Positions 43,627 to 52,402 of a stretch of 64,000 nucleotides of DNA are shown one piece after another. The first letter of the stretch is position 1, and each line of letters opens with the position of its first letter. The DNA is from PHBD01 sp964578535 (lineage in GTDB: Bacteria; Desulfobacterota; Syntrophia; Syntrophales; PHBD01). Under the pieces are notes generated by a model. That model did no database searches. It was not told where the DNA came from and saw nothing but the letters and a program-made list of their open reading frames with translations. Location: contig CAZODI010000003.1 of the NCBI GenBank assembly GCA_964578535.1, positions 1 through 64,000 on the forward strand, in the 5' to 3' direction. A program made the translations under genes and the position numbers.

Positions 43627-45021
43627 TCACCCCAGCCGGTCGAAGAGCCTGAACGCGGCATCCATGGCCAGCTCTCCGCCGATGCCGTGCAGGCCTGTGT
43701 CGGCGCTGCAATGGTAAAGGTCCCGAACGTACGGGTCGACGATCGGCGGACGGTCTTCGCCGACTTGGCCGATGATCTGGCCGATGCCGATCACGGAGCC
43801 CTCTTCGCTGCCGAAGTGGTCGATGTCCTTCGGAGTCGTCGATACGGTCCAGAGGATGTGCCGCCGGATATCGGGAAACACGACCTCCAGCGAGTTCATG
43901 ATCGCCTGTTCCCATTTTTTCCAGACGGCAACGTCGGAGTTGTACGGCAGTTTCGCCGAGGCGCCTGCGATGATCAGCTGTTTCCCCTCCGGGGCGGCCT
44001 CCGGATCCATGTTCGACAAGATGGGGATCATCAGGCAGGGGGCCATGTCCGGCAGACCTCCCGTATCCTCAATGTTTCTTTCAAACTCGCTGAGATCGCT
44101 CCGGCCAATATAGAAGATCATGGAATCGTTTGATATCTTTTCGTTCAGGGCGATCTGGAGGATGGAGGTGCTGTAGGAATACTTGTAGCGGTTCACACGG
44201 TCCGCATATTCAGCCGGATATGCACCCCTTCCGACCAGCCGATTCACCGTGTCTTTGACGGTCGCGTTGCTGATCACGATATCCGCCCTGATTTTTTCGC
44301 CGTCCTCCAGAACGACCCCCGCCGCCCTGCCGTCCTCTACGAGGATATGCCGAACCCCCGTTCCCGTCCGGACCCTTCCACCGCGCTCCCGGATGATCCG
44401 GCAATAGGCCTCGGGAATGGCCCCGGTGCCGCCGATGGGATAGCCGACGGCCTTGTTTCTCCAGATTTCGTTCTGGCACCGGGCATATTCGCCGATGGGC
44501 GTTTCGTCATCCCGCGTCACAAAGTATATGGACGCAAAGAACCCGATCAACCCTCTCGCCAGGTCCGAATCCACGTATCGGCTCACATAGTCCGCGATGC
44601 TGACGTCGTTCAGCCTGTCGCAGTCCGCATCGGACAGTTGGGAGATATCGAAGAAAAACTTCATGAACCGGCCGGATTCTTCCTTCGTGAAGCCCATTTT
44701 TTCCGCATCGAAGGGGAACCGGACCCGCTGCCCCTTGAAATTGACGACGGGCGAAGGCTTCACCGCGTAGCGCCACTTCACATAATCGGGGCAGCCGCAG
44801 ATATCGAGAGCCCTTCCGAAGGGCCCCCGGTCGCAGTTCGCCAGCATGTGGCAGCCCACGTCCAGCTTGAATCCCTCGTTATGATAAGAGGCGAATCGGC
44901 CTCCGATCAACCTCGACTTCTCGATCAGCGTTACGTTGTATTTTCCGGTATTCGCCAGCAAAGCCCCAACGGAACTGCCCCCTACCCCGCTTCCGACAAT
45001 GACCACATTTTTCGCCGTCAC
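43627..45021 (-). CDS. FAD-dependent oxidoreductase, phytoene desaturase-like
   Basis: A 464-residue protein with an N-terminal Rossmann FAD site (VVIVGSGVGGSSVGALLA, then LIEKSRLIGGRF) and the central GGTGAIPEAYCRIIRERGG block typical of the carotenoid desaturase/isomerase group. The final segment LYHCSADTGLHGIGGELAMDAA is the C-terminal FAD motif. No other carotenoid genes are nearby. Anaerobes carry many such oxidoreductases of unknown substrate. It is 88 bases downstream of the enoyl-CoA hydratase gene on the same strand, so a joint role is possible but unproven. Confidence 0.85.
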   Translation of the reverse strand: MTAKNVVIVGSGVGGSSVGALLANTGKYNVTLIEKSRLIGGRFASYHNEGFKLDVGCHMLANCDRGPFGRALDICGCPDYVKWRYAVKPSPVVNFKGQRVRFPFDAEKMGFTKEESGRFMKFFFDISQLSDADCDRLNDVSIADYVSRYVDSDLARGLIGFFASIYFVTRDDETPIGEYARCQNEIWRNKAVGYPIGGTGAIPEAYCRIIRERGGRVRTGTGVRHILVEDGRAAGVVLEDGEKIRADIVISNATVKDTVNRLVGRGAYPAEYADRVNRYKYSYSTSILQIALNEKISNDSMIFYIGRSDLSEFERNIEDTGGLPDMAPCLMIPILSNMDPEAAPEGKQLIIAGASAKLPYNSDVAVWKKWEQAIMNSLEVVFPDIRRHILWTVSTTPKDIDHFGSEEGSVIGIGQIIGQVGEDRPPIVDPYVRDLYHCSADTGLHGIGGELAMDAAFRLFDRLG

Positions 45022-45109
45022 ATGTCACCTCCGCAGAATTCCCGCTGTCGCTTCCAATCGATTGGGTTGATGCATTGCCGGTTTGGTCCGGGATTCCTTG
45101 AAACCGCTG

Positions 45110-45913
45110 TCAGTCCCCTGCAGCGCCCTTGAAGAACGGCTGGATCAGCTTGAAGAACCCGCCGGAAAAGACCATGAGGGCCTGATTGCGGTTCTCCAGG
45201 TTCACCGCCGCCTCCAGCGACGGCGCGTCGATGTTCTGGTCGAGGACCCGTTTCGTCAGCTTCAGCGCCCCGCCATCCTTGGTGAGCATGGGGCGGGCAT
45301 AGGAAAGGGCCGCCTCGATCAGGCTCTCCGCGGGCACGACCCGATTGATCAGACCGATCCGCTCGGCCTCGTCGGCCTTCACCGTCCGGCCGGTGAGAAG
45401 GATTTCCGACGACCGGGCAACCCCGATCAGCCTGGGCAGGAAATAGGACGAGCCCAGTTCTCCTCCCGTCAGCCCGAGGTTGGCGAAGGAGGCTATGAAC
45501 GAGGCCTCCGGCGTTGCCACACGGACATCGCTGGCCATGGCCATGGAAAAGCCCCCTCCCGCCGCAACGCCGTTTATGGCGGCGATGACCGGCTGGGGGA
45601 TACGCCGCAGGCCCAGGGTCAGGGCTGCGAAGCGCTCCTGGACCTTATCCAGGAACTGCGCCGGATCGGAGAACGTCCTGGTGTCCCCGTGGATCATCGA
45701 GTCGTCCAGATTCGCCCCGGAGCAGAATCCCCGGCCCGCTCCTGTAACGACCAGGACCCGGGTGGCGTCGTCCTTCGACAGGACCGCGAACAGCTCGTTG
45801 AATTCATCCAGCATCAGGCCGCTGATCGCATTGAGATGCTTCGGCCGGTTGAGAGTAACGAGGCCGACACCGGGCTCGATCTCTTCAAACAGGATGGTCC
45901 GGTATGCATTCAT
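45110..45913 (-). CDS. enoyl-CoA hydratase/isomerase (crotonase) family protein
   Basis: A 267-residue crotonase-fold enzyme. The CoA-binding/oxyanion blocks are GAGRGFCSGANLDD and INGVAAGGGFSMAMASDVRVA. At the catalytic positions GLTGGELGSSYFLPRL is seen, where crotonase has Glu (one Glu is retained in GGELG). It probably hydrates or isomerises an enoyl-CoA in beta-oxidation. The start ATG 45913 begins MNAYRTILFEEIEPGVG. It sits upstream of the FAD oxidoreductase and ahead of a 372-base gap. Confidence 0.88.
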   Translation of the reverse strand: MNAYRTILFEEIEPGVGLVTLNRPKHLNAISGLMLDEFNELFAVLSKDDATRVLVVTGAGRGFCSGANLDDSMIHGDTRTFSDPAQFLDKVQERFAALTLGLRRIPQPVIAAINGVAAGGGFSMAMASDVRVATPEASFIASFANLGLTGGELGSSYFLPRLIGVARSSEILLTGRTVKADEAERIGLINRVVPAESLIEAALSYARPMLTKDGGALKLTKRVLDQNIDAPSLEAAVNLENRNQALMVFSGGFFKLIQPFFKGAAGD

Positions 45914-46285
45914 GGCTTCTCCTCAGGGCATCCATTGGGGGATATCCGGCCGATCCGTTGCGAATCCTCCCAGACTGCACCGGCATAGCGGCCCTGGTCT
46001 TGGATCCGACCGGGAAATCTTGAGCCGCCCCAGGCCTTTCGCCCCTGCAGATCGACGCGGGCATCCGTTTAAACAAATGCGACATCAAAAATGAGAAACC
46101 CCACCTCCTTCAGGAAGCGGGGATTCTCATCCGCCCGACCCACGGCTGTACGGAAACGATTCTTCAGGGCTCGGCCCTTGCGTTTGGATCATTTGACCAT
46201 TCCTGCACGGAAGGGACCGGAAACCGATTCTTCACTCCATTCGGAAATGCCCTTGAAGCAAGCTGCTTTTTGCTCCCATCCCCTT
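45914..46285. other. 372-base intergenic region with a terminator
   Basis: It holds the minus-strand terminator described at 46082-46128 and presumably the promoter of the enoyl-CoA hydratase gene. Reading frames inside it are short and Arg-rich, with no ribosome sites. Nothing else was recognised. Confidence 0.45.
46082..46128 (-). terminator. rho-independent terminator
   Basis: Read on the minus strand, GAGAATCCCC and GGGGTTTCTC form a stem with one mismatch, with an inner CCTGAAGG palindrome in the loop, followed by ATTTTTGATG. It lies about 160 bases after the stop of the 131-residue exported protein gene and would end that transcript. Confidence 0.75.
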
Positions 46286-46681
46286 TCAGGGTGTCACGGC
46301 GATGGTGCACCCGCCGCCGTCGATCCACTCCCGGGCGCTCTGGTAGGTCTTGCCCGTCTTTGCCCGGTAGCAGGCGTTGCTGCACATGTCGACGACCTGC
46401 GCCAGCGTCGCGTCAACGAGGGCGTCCGTCGCATCGCCCGGCTTTCGCTGAAGGAGGGATCCCCGCGTATCGGGGGATTTCAGGATGCCGGCGATTTCCG
46501 TGCAGCTTTTCGTCGTGGCTGTCGCAGTGGCCTGGCATTGGGCGATGATGTCGTAGACGGCCAGGCATGCCTGTGCCCTCAGGTCCTGCGGAGCGGATTC
46601 GGCGTACACGAGCACGGGACAAAGAATCAGAAGAACAGCGATTTGTCCTGCAAAGCAGACCTTTTTCAAGATGTCCTTCAT
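46286..46681 (-). CDS. small exported cysteine-containing protein, unknown function
   Basis: A 131-residue protein with a clear signal peptide (FAGQIAVLLILCPVLVYAES). The mature part has six cysteines (QACLA, AQCQA, KSCTE, DMCSNACYR, GGGCTI), which could form up to three disulfides in the periplasm. No domain was recognised. It is the last gene of a minus-strand run of exported proteins, followed by a good terminator. A function cannot be suggested from the sequence. Confidence 0.75.
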   Translation of the reverse strand: MKDILKKVCFAGQIAVLLILCPVLVYAESAPQDLRAQACLAVYDIIAQCQATATATTKSCTEIAGILKSPDTRGSLLQRKPGDATDALVDATLAQVVDMCSNACYRAKTGKTYQSAREWIDGGGCTIAVTP

Positions 46682-46790
46682 CGGTTCTCCTCCCTTTCAG
46701 GAATTGGGTACTCCCGGGTATCCCATCGCGGGTCCCGCTCCGTCACCGTCCTGGCGATAAGCGGCGGGAGGTCCCGCGTTCGCAAACCCC

Positions 46791-47234
46791 CTACCTGCAG
46801 ACCGCCCGGCTCAACGAGTCATACACCGTACCAGGCCCAAACTCATAGGCTGCCGGATTGTCAGACGTCGCCCGCTTCAGGACATTCCCCGATTTGTCGT
46901 ATATCGCATACTGCATGATCTTATAGCTTCGATTCCCGCAGTCGATTTCGTAGAGGATCACATCGCGATACATCTTGTCTTTGATCTCGGGGAAGGTTCC
47001 GCCCATGGACGCAATCGCCTCTTTTGAAAACACCAGGTTCACCCACACCCGGACCCTGCCGTCCTTCAGTCGGTGGATGGAGTCCCGGGCATAGTAATAA
47101 TCGCCCCCCGCGTATTTTCCCAGGAATACGACGTCTTCCGCACCGGCGCCGCCTGGAGCGAAGCTCGCCGCCACAAGCCCGGCCACGATCATCCACATGA
47201 AAAGACGGATTTTCGTTTTCATAGCACCCTTCAT
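46791..47234 (-). CDS. surface-adhesin-E-like (CpE family) exported protein
   Basis: A 147-residue protein with a signal peptide (RLFMWMIVAGLVAASFAPGG) and a small beta-rich domain. The pattern Tyr-Tyr-Tyr near the start of the domain (GGDYYYARDSI), GRVRVWVNLVF, EIDCGNRSYKIMQYAIYDKSG and a final Cys (SRAVCR) fits the surface-adhesin protein E family (Adhesin_E), whose members are secreted or lipid-anchored. ATG 47234 has GGGAGG 6 bases upstream; ATG 47222 is an alternative. The family name implies adhesion in one characterised bacterium only; a role here is not established. Confidence 0.65.
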   Translation of the reverse strand: MKGAMKTKIRLFMWMIVAGLVAASFAPGGAGAEDVVFLGKYAGGDYYYARDSIHRLKDGRVRVWVNLVFSKEAIASMGGTFPEIKDKMYRDVILYEIDCGNRSYKIMQYAIYDKSGNVLKRATSDNPAAYEFGPGTVYDSLSRAVCR

Positions 47235-47328
47235 CCCCGGCCTCCCTTGCATCTTCCCCAGGGACGGACCCGTCTCGGCGGAAATGCTTCCGTTCGATGG
47301 ATCCGACCGGAACGGGCAATGCTCCCGA

Positions 47329-48226
47329 TCAGGCCTTTTCCCTGAGCCTCCGGATCTGCATGTCTTTATCCTTCCACAACTGCTGCACCCATTGGTGCAT
47401 CACATCGCGAAAAGCCGGATCATCCTCGTAATCACCATGCATCAGATGTTGTGGTATTTCTATTGTTTTCATTCGCACCGTGATCCGCTTGACCTTTCCG
47501 CAAAGAAACTCCCAGAAGGTCGGAATCCCGTCCGGATAAACAATGGTGATGTCCAGGAGCGAGTTGAATTTCTCACCCAGCACGTTCATGGCAAGGGCGA
47601 GTCCGCCGGATTTGGGGCGCAGGAGCAACCGGTACTCGCTCTTCTGCCGGGCATGCTTTTCTTTCGTGAAGCGCGTTCCTTCCAGAAAATTCATCACGCT
47701 GGTGGGAATCTCGGCAAATTTCTCGCAGGCCTTGCGCGTTGCCTCAAAATCCTTTCCTTTCTGTTCGGGATGCTTTTCCAGGTATTCGGAGCTGTGGCGG
47801 TAGAGGAAGGGATAATCCAGAGCCCACCAGGCAAATCCCATCAGGGGAACCCGGATCAGCTCTCTCTTGATGAAGAATTTCAGCAGGGGGATGCGGCGAT
47901 TCAGCAGGTGCTGCATGACCAGGATATCAACCCAGGACTGATGATTGCTGACCACCAGGTACCATCCGTTGTAATTCAGCCCTTCGCCCCCCCTGGACAT
48001 CCCAGGTTGTTTTTTGCGTGAGGCGCATCCAACCGCTGTTGCCGGCTATCCAGTTCTCCCCGATCCAGTGAAGAATCCTGTTCAGCACCCGGCGCAATGA
48101 CGGGATGGGCAAAAGGAATTTCGGAACGCTGAATACGAACAGAATGGACACCCATACCAGAACATTGACACACAGAAGAAATCCCGCGATGACTCCCAGA
48201 ACGGTGGACGGCAGAAAATTCAGCAT
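47329..48226 (-). pseudogene. YihG-type lysophospholipid acyltransferase split by a frameshift in a G7 run
   Basis: Two frames together give one ~298-residue membrane acyltransferase like E. coli YihG. The first (from ATG 48226) holds the N-terminal membrane helix and reaches TTWDVQGG; the second continues GEGLNYNGWYLVVSNHQSW, then FLEGTRFTKEKH and the C-terminal KVKRITVRMK region. The H(x)4D motif appears as NHQSWVD. The frames meet at a run of seven C's on the plus strand (47987-47993); six would restore one frame. This may be a true mutation, a sequencing error, or a slippery site used for phase variation. All catalytic blocks are otherwise intact. Confidence 0.8.
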
Positions 48227-48399
48227 GGATTAGACCCTTTTCTCTGGACGTTTTTTTGAATCATGCAATCATTTGCTTATGGAATTTGTTCGTGAGGACA
48301 AAAGGCTGATATGAACGGTACAGCCACCGCCGCCTTTTTACGTGAACCTACATGATTCGTAAAGAAGAAACAGGAGTTAATCCACGGATGCGGAGACGA

Positions 48400-49386
48400 T
48401 CATGGGGCAAACGATATGCTTAATCCCCATGACAAGCCGCTGAATGTGTTCGATTTGACGTAGGATATTCCAAGTCCCACCTGGTCGGGCATCCATCGGC
48501 CCTTCAGGTCGCCCACCGTGAGACGGGCGCCCAGCGTGTAGATGACATTGCTGTTCAGGCCCTCTCGAATATCTCCGCCCAGAATGCCGGCCGAGACAAA
48601 ATATCCCGTGTGCAGGGGAAAATCGGCAAGCCTCAAAGGAAGCCGGACGTCCAGGTCGGCGCTGTTTTCCCAGTACGTCGAGCTGCCCGATATCCTGATG
48701 TAATCGGAAGATGTCGCCACATCCCTGGTCCTGAACCAGGTATAGCGGGAAGTCAGGGTAAGCATCCCGTTCTCCATAAGGCTTTTCTTGTATTGAATAT
48801 CCACGGACGGGACGAATGACAGGGTGTCGACATACCAGTCAACAAGATGCTTGTCATATCTGAGTTGCAACTCGATGCCCGCCGGCGTGGCCGCATGGAA
48901 TGAACTGGCTGTCTGCGAATAGATCAGACCGAAGGTGGGACCGATGCTGAACGAGTCCGTCAAAAGGATCCTGGCACCCGCTTCGAATCCGACGGCATAG
49001 GAAGTGTACCTGTCTTCGTTTCCGGCCAGCAGGGGGCTGTCGGTAAAATTGTATCTGGCCGTGGAATAGCCAATGCAGCCGCCCAGAACCGGAGCCCACT
49101 TCAGCCCCGTACCGGCGATCGGCCTCGGTTCGCCGACGGTGCCGCGACCTCCGAATTTCGTGATGCTCAGGGTTGAATCGTTGGCGTCAAAGTTGAAGAA
49201 TCCACCCGAGAGCCCGTCTTCTCCGTCCAGGATGGCAACGGTCTCCACCCGGGTGCCCACCATCCTGCTGAAGTTGTCCAACTGCGCCTGAACCGCCGGG
49301 TCCGCTGCCCGTACCGGCAGGACGAGAAACAAAAGGGCTGCCGGAACAAGATGAAGGATCATCACCAATATTTTGGGAATCTTCAT
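48400..49386 (-). CDS. predicted outer-membrane beta-barrel protein
   Basis: A 328-residue exported protein with a signal peptide (LHLVPAALLFLVLPVRAAD). The mature part has regularly alternating, aromatic-rich strands (for example RYTSYAVGFEAGARILL, TLTSRYTWFRTRD, LGISYVKSN) and ends in LSISFAP, close to the aromatic C-terminus of outer-membrane barrels. A passenger-like short N-terminal domain of about 50 residues precedes it. It resembles solitary autotransporter-type barrels, but the family is not certain. The 173-base gap separates it from the acyltransferase gene, and an ATG at 49386 has a weak ribosome site. Confidence 0.7.
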   Translation of the reverse strand: MKIPKILVMILHLVPAALLFLVLPVRAADPAVQAQLDNFSRMVGTRVETVAILDGEDGLSGGFFNFDANDSTLSITKFGGRGTVGEPRPIAGTGLKWAPVLGGCIGYSTARYNFTDSPLLAGNEDRYTSYAVGFEAGARILLTDSFSIGPTFGLIYSQTASSFHAATPAGIELQLRYDKHLVDWYVDTLSFVPSVDIQYKKSLMENGMLTLTSRYTWFRTRDVATSSDYIRISGSSTYWENSADLDVRLPLRLADFPLHTGYFVSAGILGGDIREGLNSNVIYTLGARLTVGDLKGRWMPDQVGLGISYVKSNTFSGLSWGLSISFAP

Positions 49387-49483
49387 ATTCTTCCAAAGAT
49401 CAATAACGACTGGGCGAAGGCAAGGTGGAGGAGCACTCCGCAGTCGTCTGCGGGACGCAGCTTTTTTACGGATACCGGATTGT

Positions 49484-49520
49484 GAGAAAAGAAGGCAGGA
49501 CCGTCTCCGGCCCTGCCTCC
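49484..49520 (-). terminator. rho-independent terminator after the small lipoprotein gene
   Basis: On the minus strand AGGCAGG and CCTGCCT form a 7-bp stem (49512-49518 with 49493-49499) followed by TTCTTTTCTC. It lies just downstream of the lipoprotein stop and would end the thaumatin-like/lipoprotein transcript. Confidence 0.7.
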
Positions 49521-49534
49521 TGGTGGATTTTTCT

Positions 49535-49807
49535 TTATTTTACCCGGAATGCACCGGCCGGGATTTCTTCTTCCGGCGCATGGACGTAACCCTTGATTTC
49601 CATGCATTCACGGATTCGCTGGTTGATCATGTCCATGTCGCCGGCCTTGCCCATGTCCCGGCTGTAGGTCACGGCGGCCTCTTCGCATTCGAATTTGTCG
49701 GCCTTTGTCGCACGCATGTCCTTGCCGGCGTTGTACCAGTACATGTTTTTCGATGCACAGCCGGACAGGATCAGGAGCAGCATCATGAGAGCAATCAATT
49801 TCTTCAT
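49535..49807 (-). CDS. small lipoprotein with a tRxMGKxG motif
   Basis: A 90-residue lipoprotein: the signal peptide MKKLIALMMLLLILSGCASK ends in the lipobox LSGC. The mature part has CEEAAVTYSRDMGKAGDMD and a second Cys (RECMEIKGY), suggesting one disulfide. A closely similar segment occurs in the next gene upstream (CQQKAAAFTRNMGKPGNQD ... KECLDI). ATG 49807 has GGAGG 10 bases upstream. It is 47 bases downstream of the thaumatin-like gene on the same strand and ends with a terminator. Function unknown; the shared motif suggests they act together in the envelope. Confidence 0.8.
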   Translation of the reverse strand: MKKLIALMMLLLILSGCASKNMYWYNAGKDMRATKADKFECEEAAVTYSRDMGKAGDMDMINQRIRECMEIKGYVHAPEEEIPAGAFRVK

Positions 49808-49854
49808 ATCTCGAGCACCTCCTTCATGGTTGTTTTTTTTCCCTGCTTCAACCC

Positions 49855-52158
49855 TCATTGACAGCCGTCGGCCGGCACGCCGGGATGCAGCTCGTTCTTG
49901 AAATTGCCCCATCCCATGACGGCCGCCGACGCCGCATTGGTGCACTGATCCTGATCGACACCAGGATCCAGGTTCAAATAGCCGTTGGAATATTTCACCT
50001 GGCAGGTCATCGTCTGTGCGGCGTTGGTGCAGGTCGTGGTCATCCGGACCGTATCCCCTTCTTTCAGATACAGGTAGATCGGCGGCCCACCTGTGTACGC
50101 CGTCTCGGCATTGTTGTTAATACTGACGCGGGTCTTGAAGTCGTTCCCGGCATAAATGGTGAATTTCGACGTCCCCGCCTCCTTCGGCGTACAGGCCGAC
50201 GGGTTCGGCCGTCCAAAACCGAGCTGGCGGATGGTGCCGGTGCTCCAGACGATGCCGCTGTTCTTGCTGTCCTTGCCTCTGCAGGCCGGAATGCTGTCGT
50301 CATCCACTTTGATCCCGACTTTCGGATCAAACGTAGCCTTGCAGGAGACTTGTGTCAGGCTGTCGCACTCGTTGTTGATGGTCAACTTGTAGCCGGCATC
50401 CAGATAGAGTTCGATCTCTTTCGTGTCCTCATGGAAGGCAAAGGTCTTCTTCGCCGAATCCGGAGAGTTGATAACAACGGATCCCGACGTCTTGCTGGGC
50501 AGTAACGTGAATTTCTTCCCCACCTGTCCCTCCGGTTTGCAGACCGACGGGTCGGGCGGGCCGAGCTGGAGGGCTCCCTTGGCGTAAACGAATCCGCTCA
50601 GGGGGTCCGTACAGTCGGGATTGTCCATCGAGGGAATCAGTTTCCCCGTTGTGGCGTCATAGGTGGTTTTGCAGGTGATCATCTGCTTCGGATCACTGGG
50701 AAGGAGCGAGGTGATTGTAACCCGATCCCCGTTCTTCAGGGCCGTCAGGATGGGTTGCTTTCCAAAAATGTCGACGGCCTTTCCGTCGTTCACAACAAGC
50801 TTGCCCTTCACGCTCTTGTCCGGGTTGATGGAGAATGAATATGCACTCCCGTTGGTGCTCTGGGGGCGCGGTCCGATGGTGATGAGGAAGGATTGCCCCT
50901 TCTGGCTGGTGCAGCTCGTCAGGCTGTCGTCGTCATGGTATTGCCAGGTGTAGGCCTTGGGGATGCGATCGTGGATGGCGCTGACGTACACTTTGTACTT
51001 GTCCGGCCATCCCTGGCATGACGGGACCGTCTTCTTGCCCAGGGGATCGCAGACGCGCTGCGCCAGGGCATGCTGGTCATAGGACCCGTTCTGGAGCTTG
51101 TAGGGATTGAACGGGGAACAGCCGCTGGAGTTGATCGTGATGTTCGTGCCGTCAGGGCGCTTCAGGGTATAGCTGTCATCGCACATGGGAAGCGGAATTT
51201 TCGCTTTCTGTTCGGCCGTGCACTGGTTGCCGCAGCCGCAGATCTTGTCGGCCTGTGACGCGCACTTTGCCGCCAGGGTGTAATAGTCCTGCTCGTAAAG
51301 GTACCCCGGGTTGTCGTACCGATACTGCATATAGGGGCCAAGGCAGACACCGTTGAGGGTCGGCCAGGGGCATCCCGGCAGTTGCCCGACGGAACGGATC
51401 TGGCATTTATCAGGGTCTGTTGCAGGATCGCAGTTCTCCTTCTTCGATCCTCCCAGGAGCCCGCAAGCCTGGTCGCTCGACTCGATCATGATCGGAAAGT
51501 TGTAGCCGTCGACATAACTGACGTCGTACCAGGTGACACCCAACGGTGTCTTGTCCGGCACGATATTGGAATCGAAATTGAACTCCGCCAGGGAGCCCGG
51601 CTCGGCGCCGACGGTGCACACCATGTTGTTGCATGTTTTCCCATCCTCGCAGCAGTTCCCTTCCCGGCACTGTCCGGTCGCGGTATCGCATCCGGCGCGA
51701 ACGATGAAACGGCCGTTGAAATGCTGGGCCACGCACATGCTTCTTTTGTCATTGGGATTCAACTGCCAGTTCGACCATCCCCCGGGAGGCGCCATGCCGC
51801 TCGATCCATCTGCATCCCAGTATCCGATCCAGACGGCCTCATTACTGCTGTTAAGAAATGATATCAAGTAGTTGCCTGCATCCGCACAGGGGTTGTCATC
51901 ATCCTTGGCAGCGACCGGCTTCGCGGCCTTTGTTGCGGGCGCGGAGATGTCGAGGCACTCCTTCAGGTGCTCCTCGTACAGGTCCTGGTTTCCGGGCTTG
52001 CCCATGTTCCTCGTGAATGCCGCCGCCTTCTGCTGGCAGTCGTAAAGGATCTTGCGCGAGGCCATGCTGTCGCTGTCTGCGATGGCAGACACCGGCAACA
52101 GCGCCAGGTAAAGCAGGATCAGCATGATCGGTACAAGCGGGGACTTTCTTCTTGGCAT
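49855..52158 (-). CDS. large exported thaumatin-like-domain protein with C-terminal repeats
   Basis: A 767-residue exported, cysteine-rich protein. A signal peptide (MLILLYLALLPVSAIADS) is followed by a motif shared with the neighbouring lipoprotein, CQQKAAAFTRNMGKPGNQD. Residues ~90-370 resemble the thaumatin family: NGRFIVRAGCD, a dense Cys block, SLAEFNF, then WYDVSYVDGYNFPIMIE. About three Ig/beta-type repeats of ~100 residues (from ~420 to the end) share an F-x-I, GD-x-V and TC-x-C-K pattern. GAGGAAG lies before ATG 52158. Base composition is less GC-rich than its surroundings. Bacterial thaumatin-like proteins are poorly studied; binding of a polysaccharide is only a guess. Confidence 0.75.
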   Translation of the reverse strand: MPRRKSPLVPIMLILLYLALLPVSAIADSDSMASRKILYDCQQKAAAFTRNMGKPGNQDLYEEHLKECLDISAPATKAAKPVAAKDDDNPCADAGNYLISFLNSSNEAVWIGYWDADGSSGMAPPGGWSNWQLNPNDKRSMCVAQHFNGRFIVRAGCDTATGQCREGNCCEDGKTCNNMVCTVGAEPGSLAEFNFDSNIVPDKTPLGVTWYDVSYVDGYNFPIMIESSDQACGLLGGSKKENCDPATDPDKCQIRSVGQLPGCPWPTLNGVCLGPYMQYRYDNPGYLYEQDYYTLAAKCASQADKICGCGNQCTAEQKAKIPLPMCDDSYTLKRPDGTNITINSSGCSPFNPYKLQNGSYDQHALAQRVCDPLGKKTVPSCQGWPDKYKVYVSAIHDRIPKAYTWQYHDDDSLTSCTSQKGQSFLITIGPRPQSTNGSAYSFSINPDKSVKGKLVVNDGKAVDIFGKQPILTALKNGDRVTITSLLPSDPKQMITCKTTYDATTGKLIPSMDNPDCTDPLSGFVYAKGALQLGPPDPSVCKPEGQVGKKFTLLPSKTSGSVVINSPDSAKKTFAFHEDTKEIELYLDAGYKLTINNECDSLTQVSCKATFDPKVGIKVDDDSIPACRGKDSKNSGIVWSTGTIRQLGFGRPNPSACTPKEAGTSKFTIYAGNDFKTRVSINNNAETAYTGGPPIYLYLKEGDTVRMTTTCTNAAQTMTCQVKYSNGYLNLDPGVDQDQCTNAASAAVMGWGNFKNELHPGVPADGCQ

Positions 52159-52402
52159 GTTGCTTCCTCCTTTCTTCCTTCAATCCGTGTCATGTTTCAT
52201 TTGCGTTTGAAATCGATCAGGAATTTCGCCCGCCCGAATATGAGAAGGTCGTCTTTCCCGTTGCCTGTCGCCGGGCGGCGGCCGGACAGGCAGCGGCTGC
52301 GACCGTGGAACTGGGGTTGGTGCTGCAACCGGATCATGACCCCGCCGTTTCAGGACGGGGAGATCATCCGGGCGATGGAAGAATGTCCGCCGCGTTGTCC
52401 GC

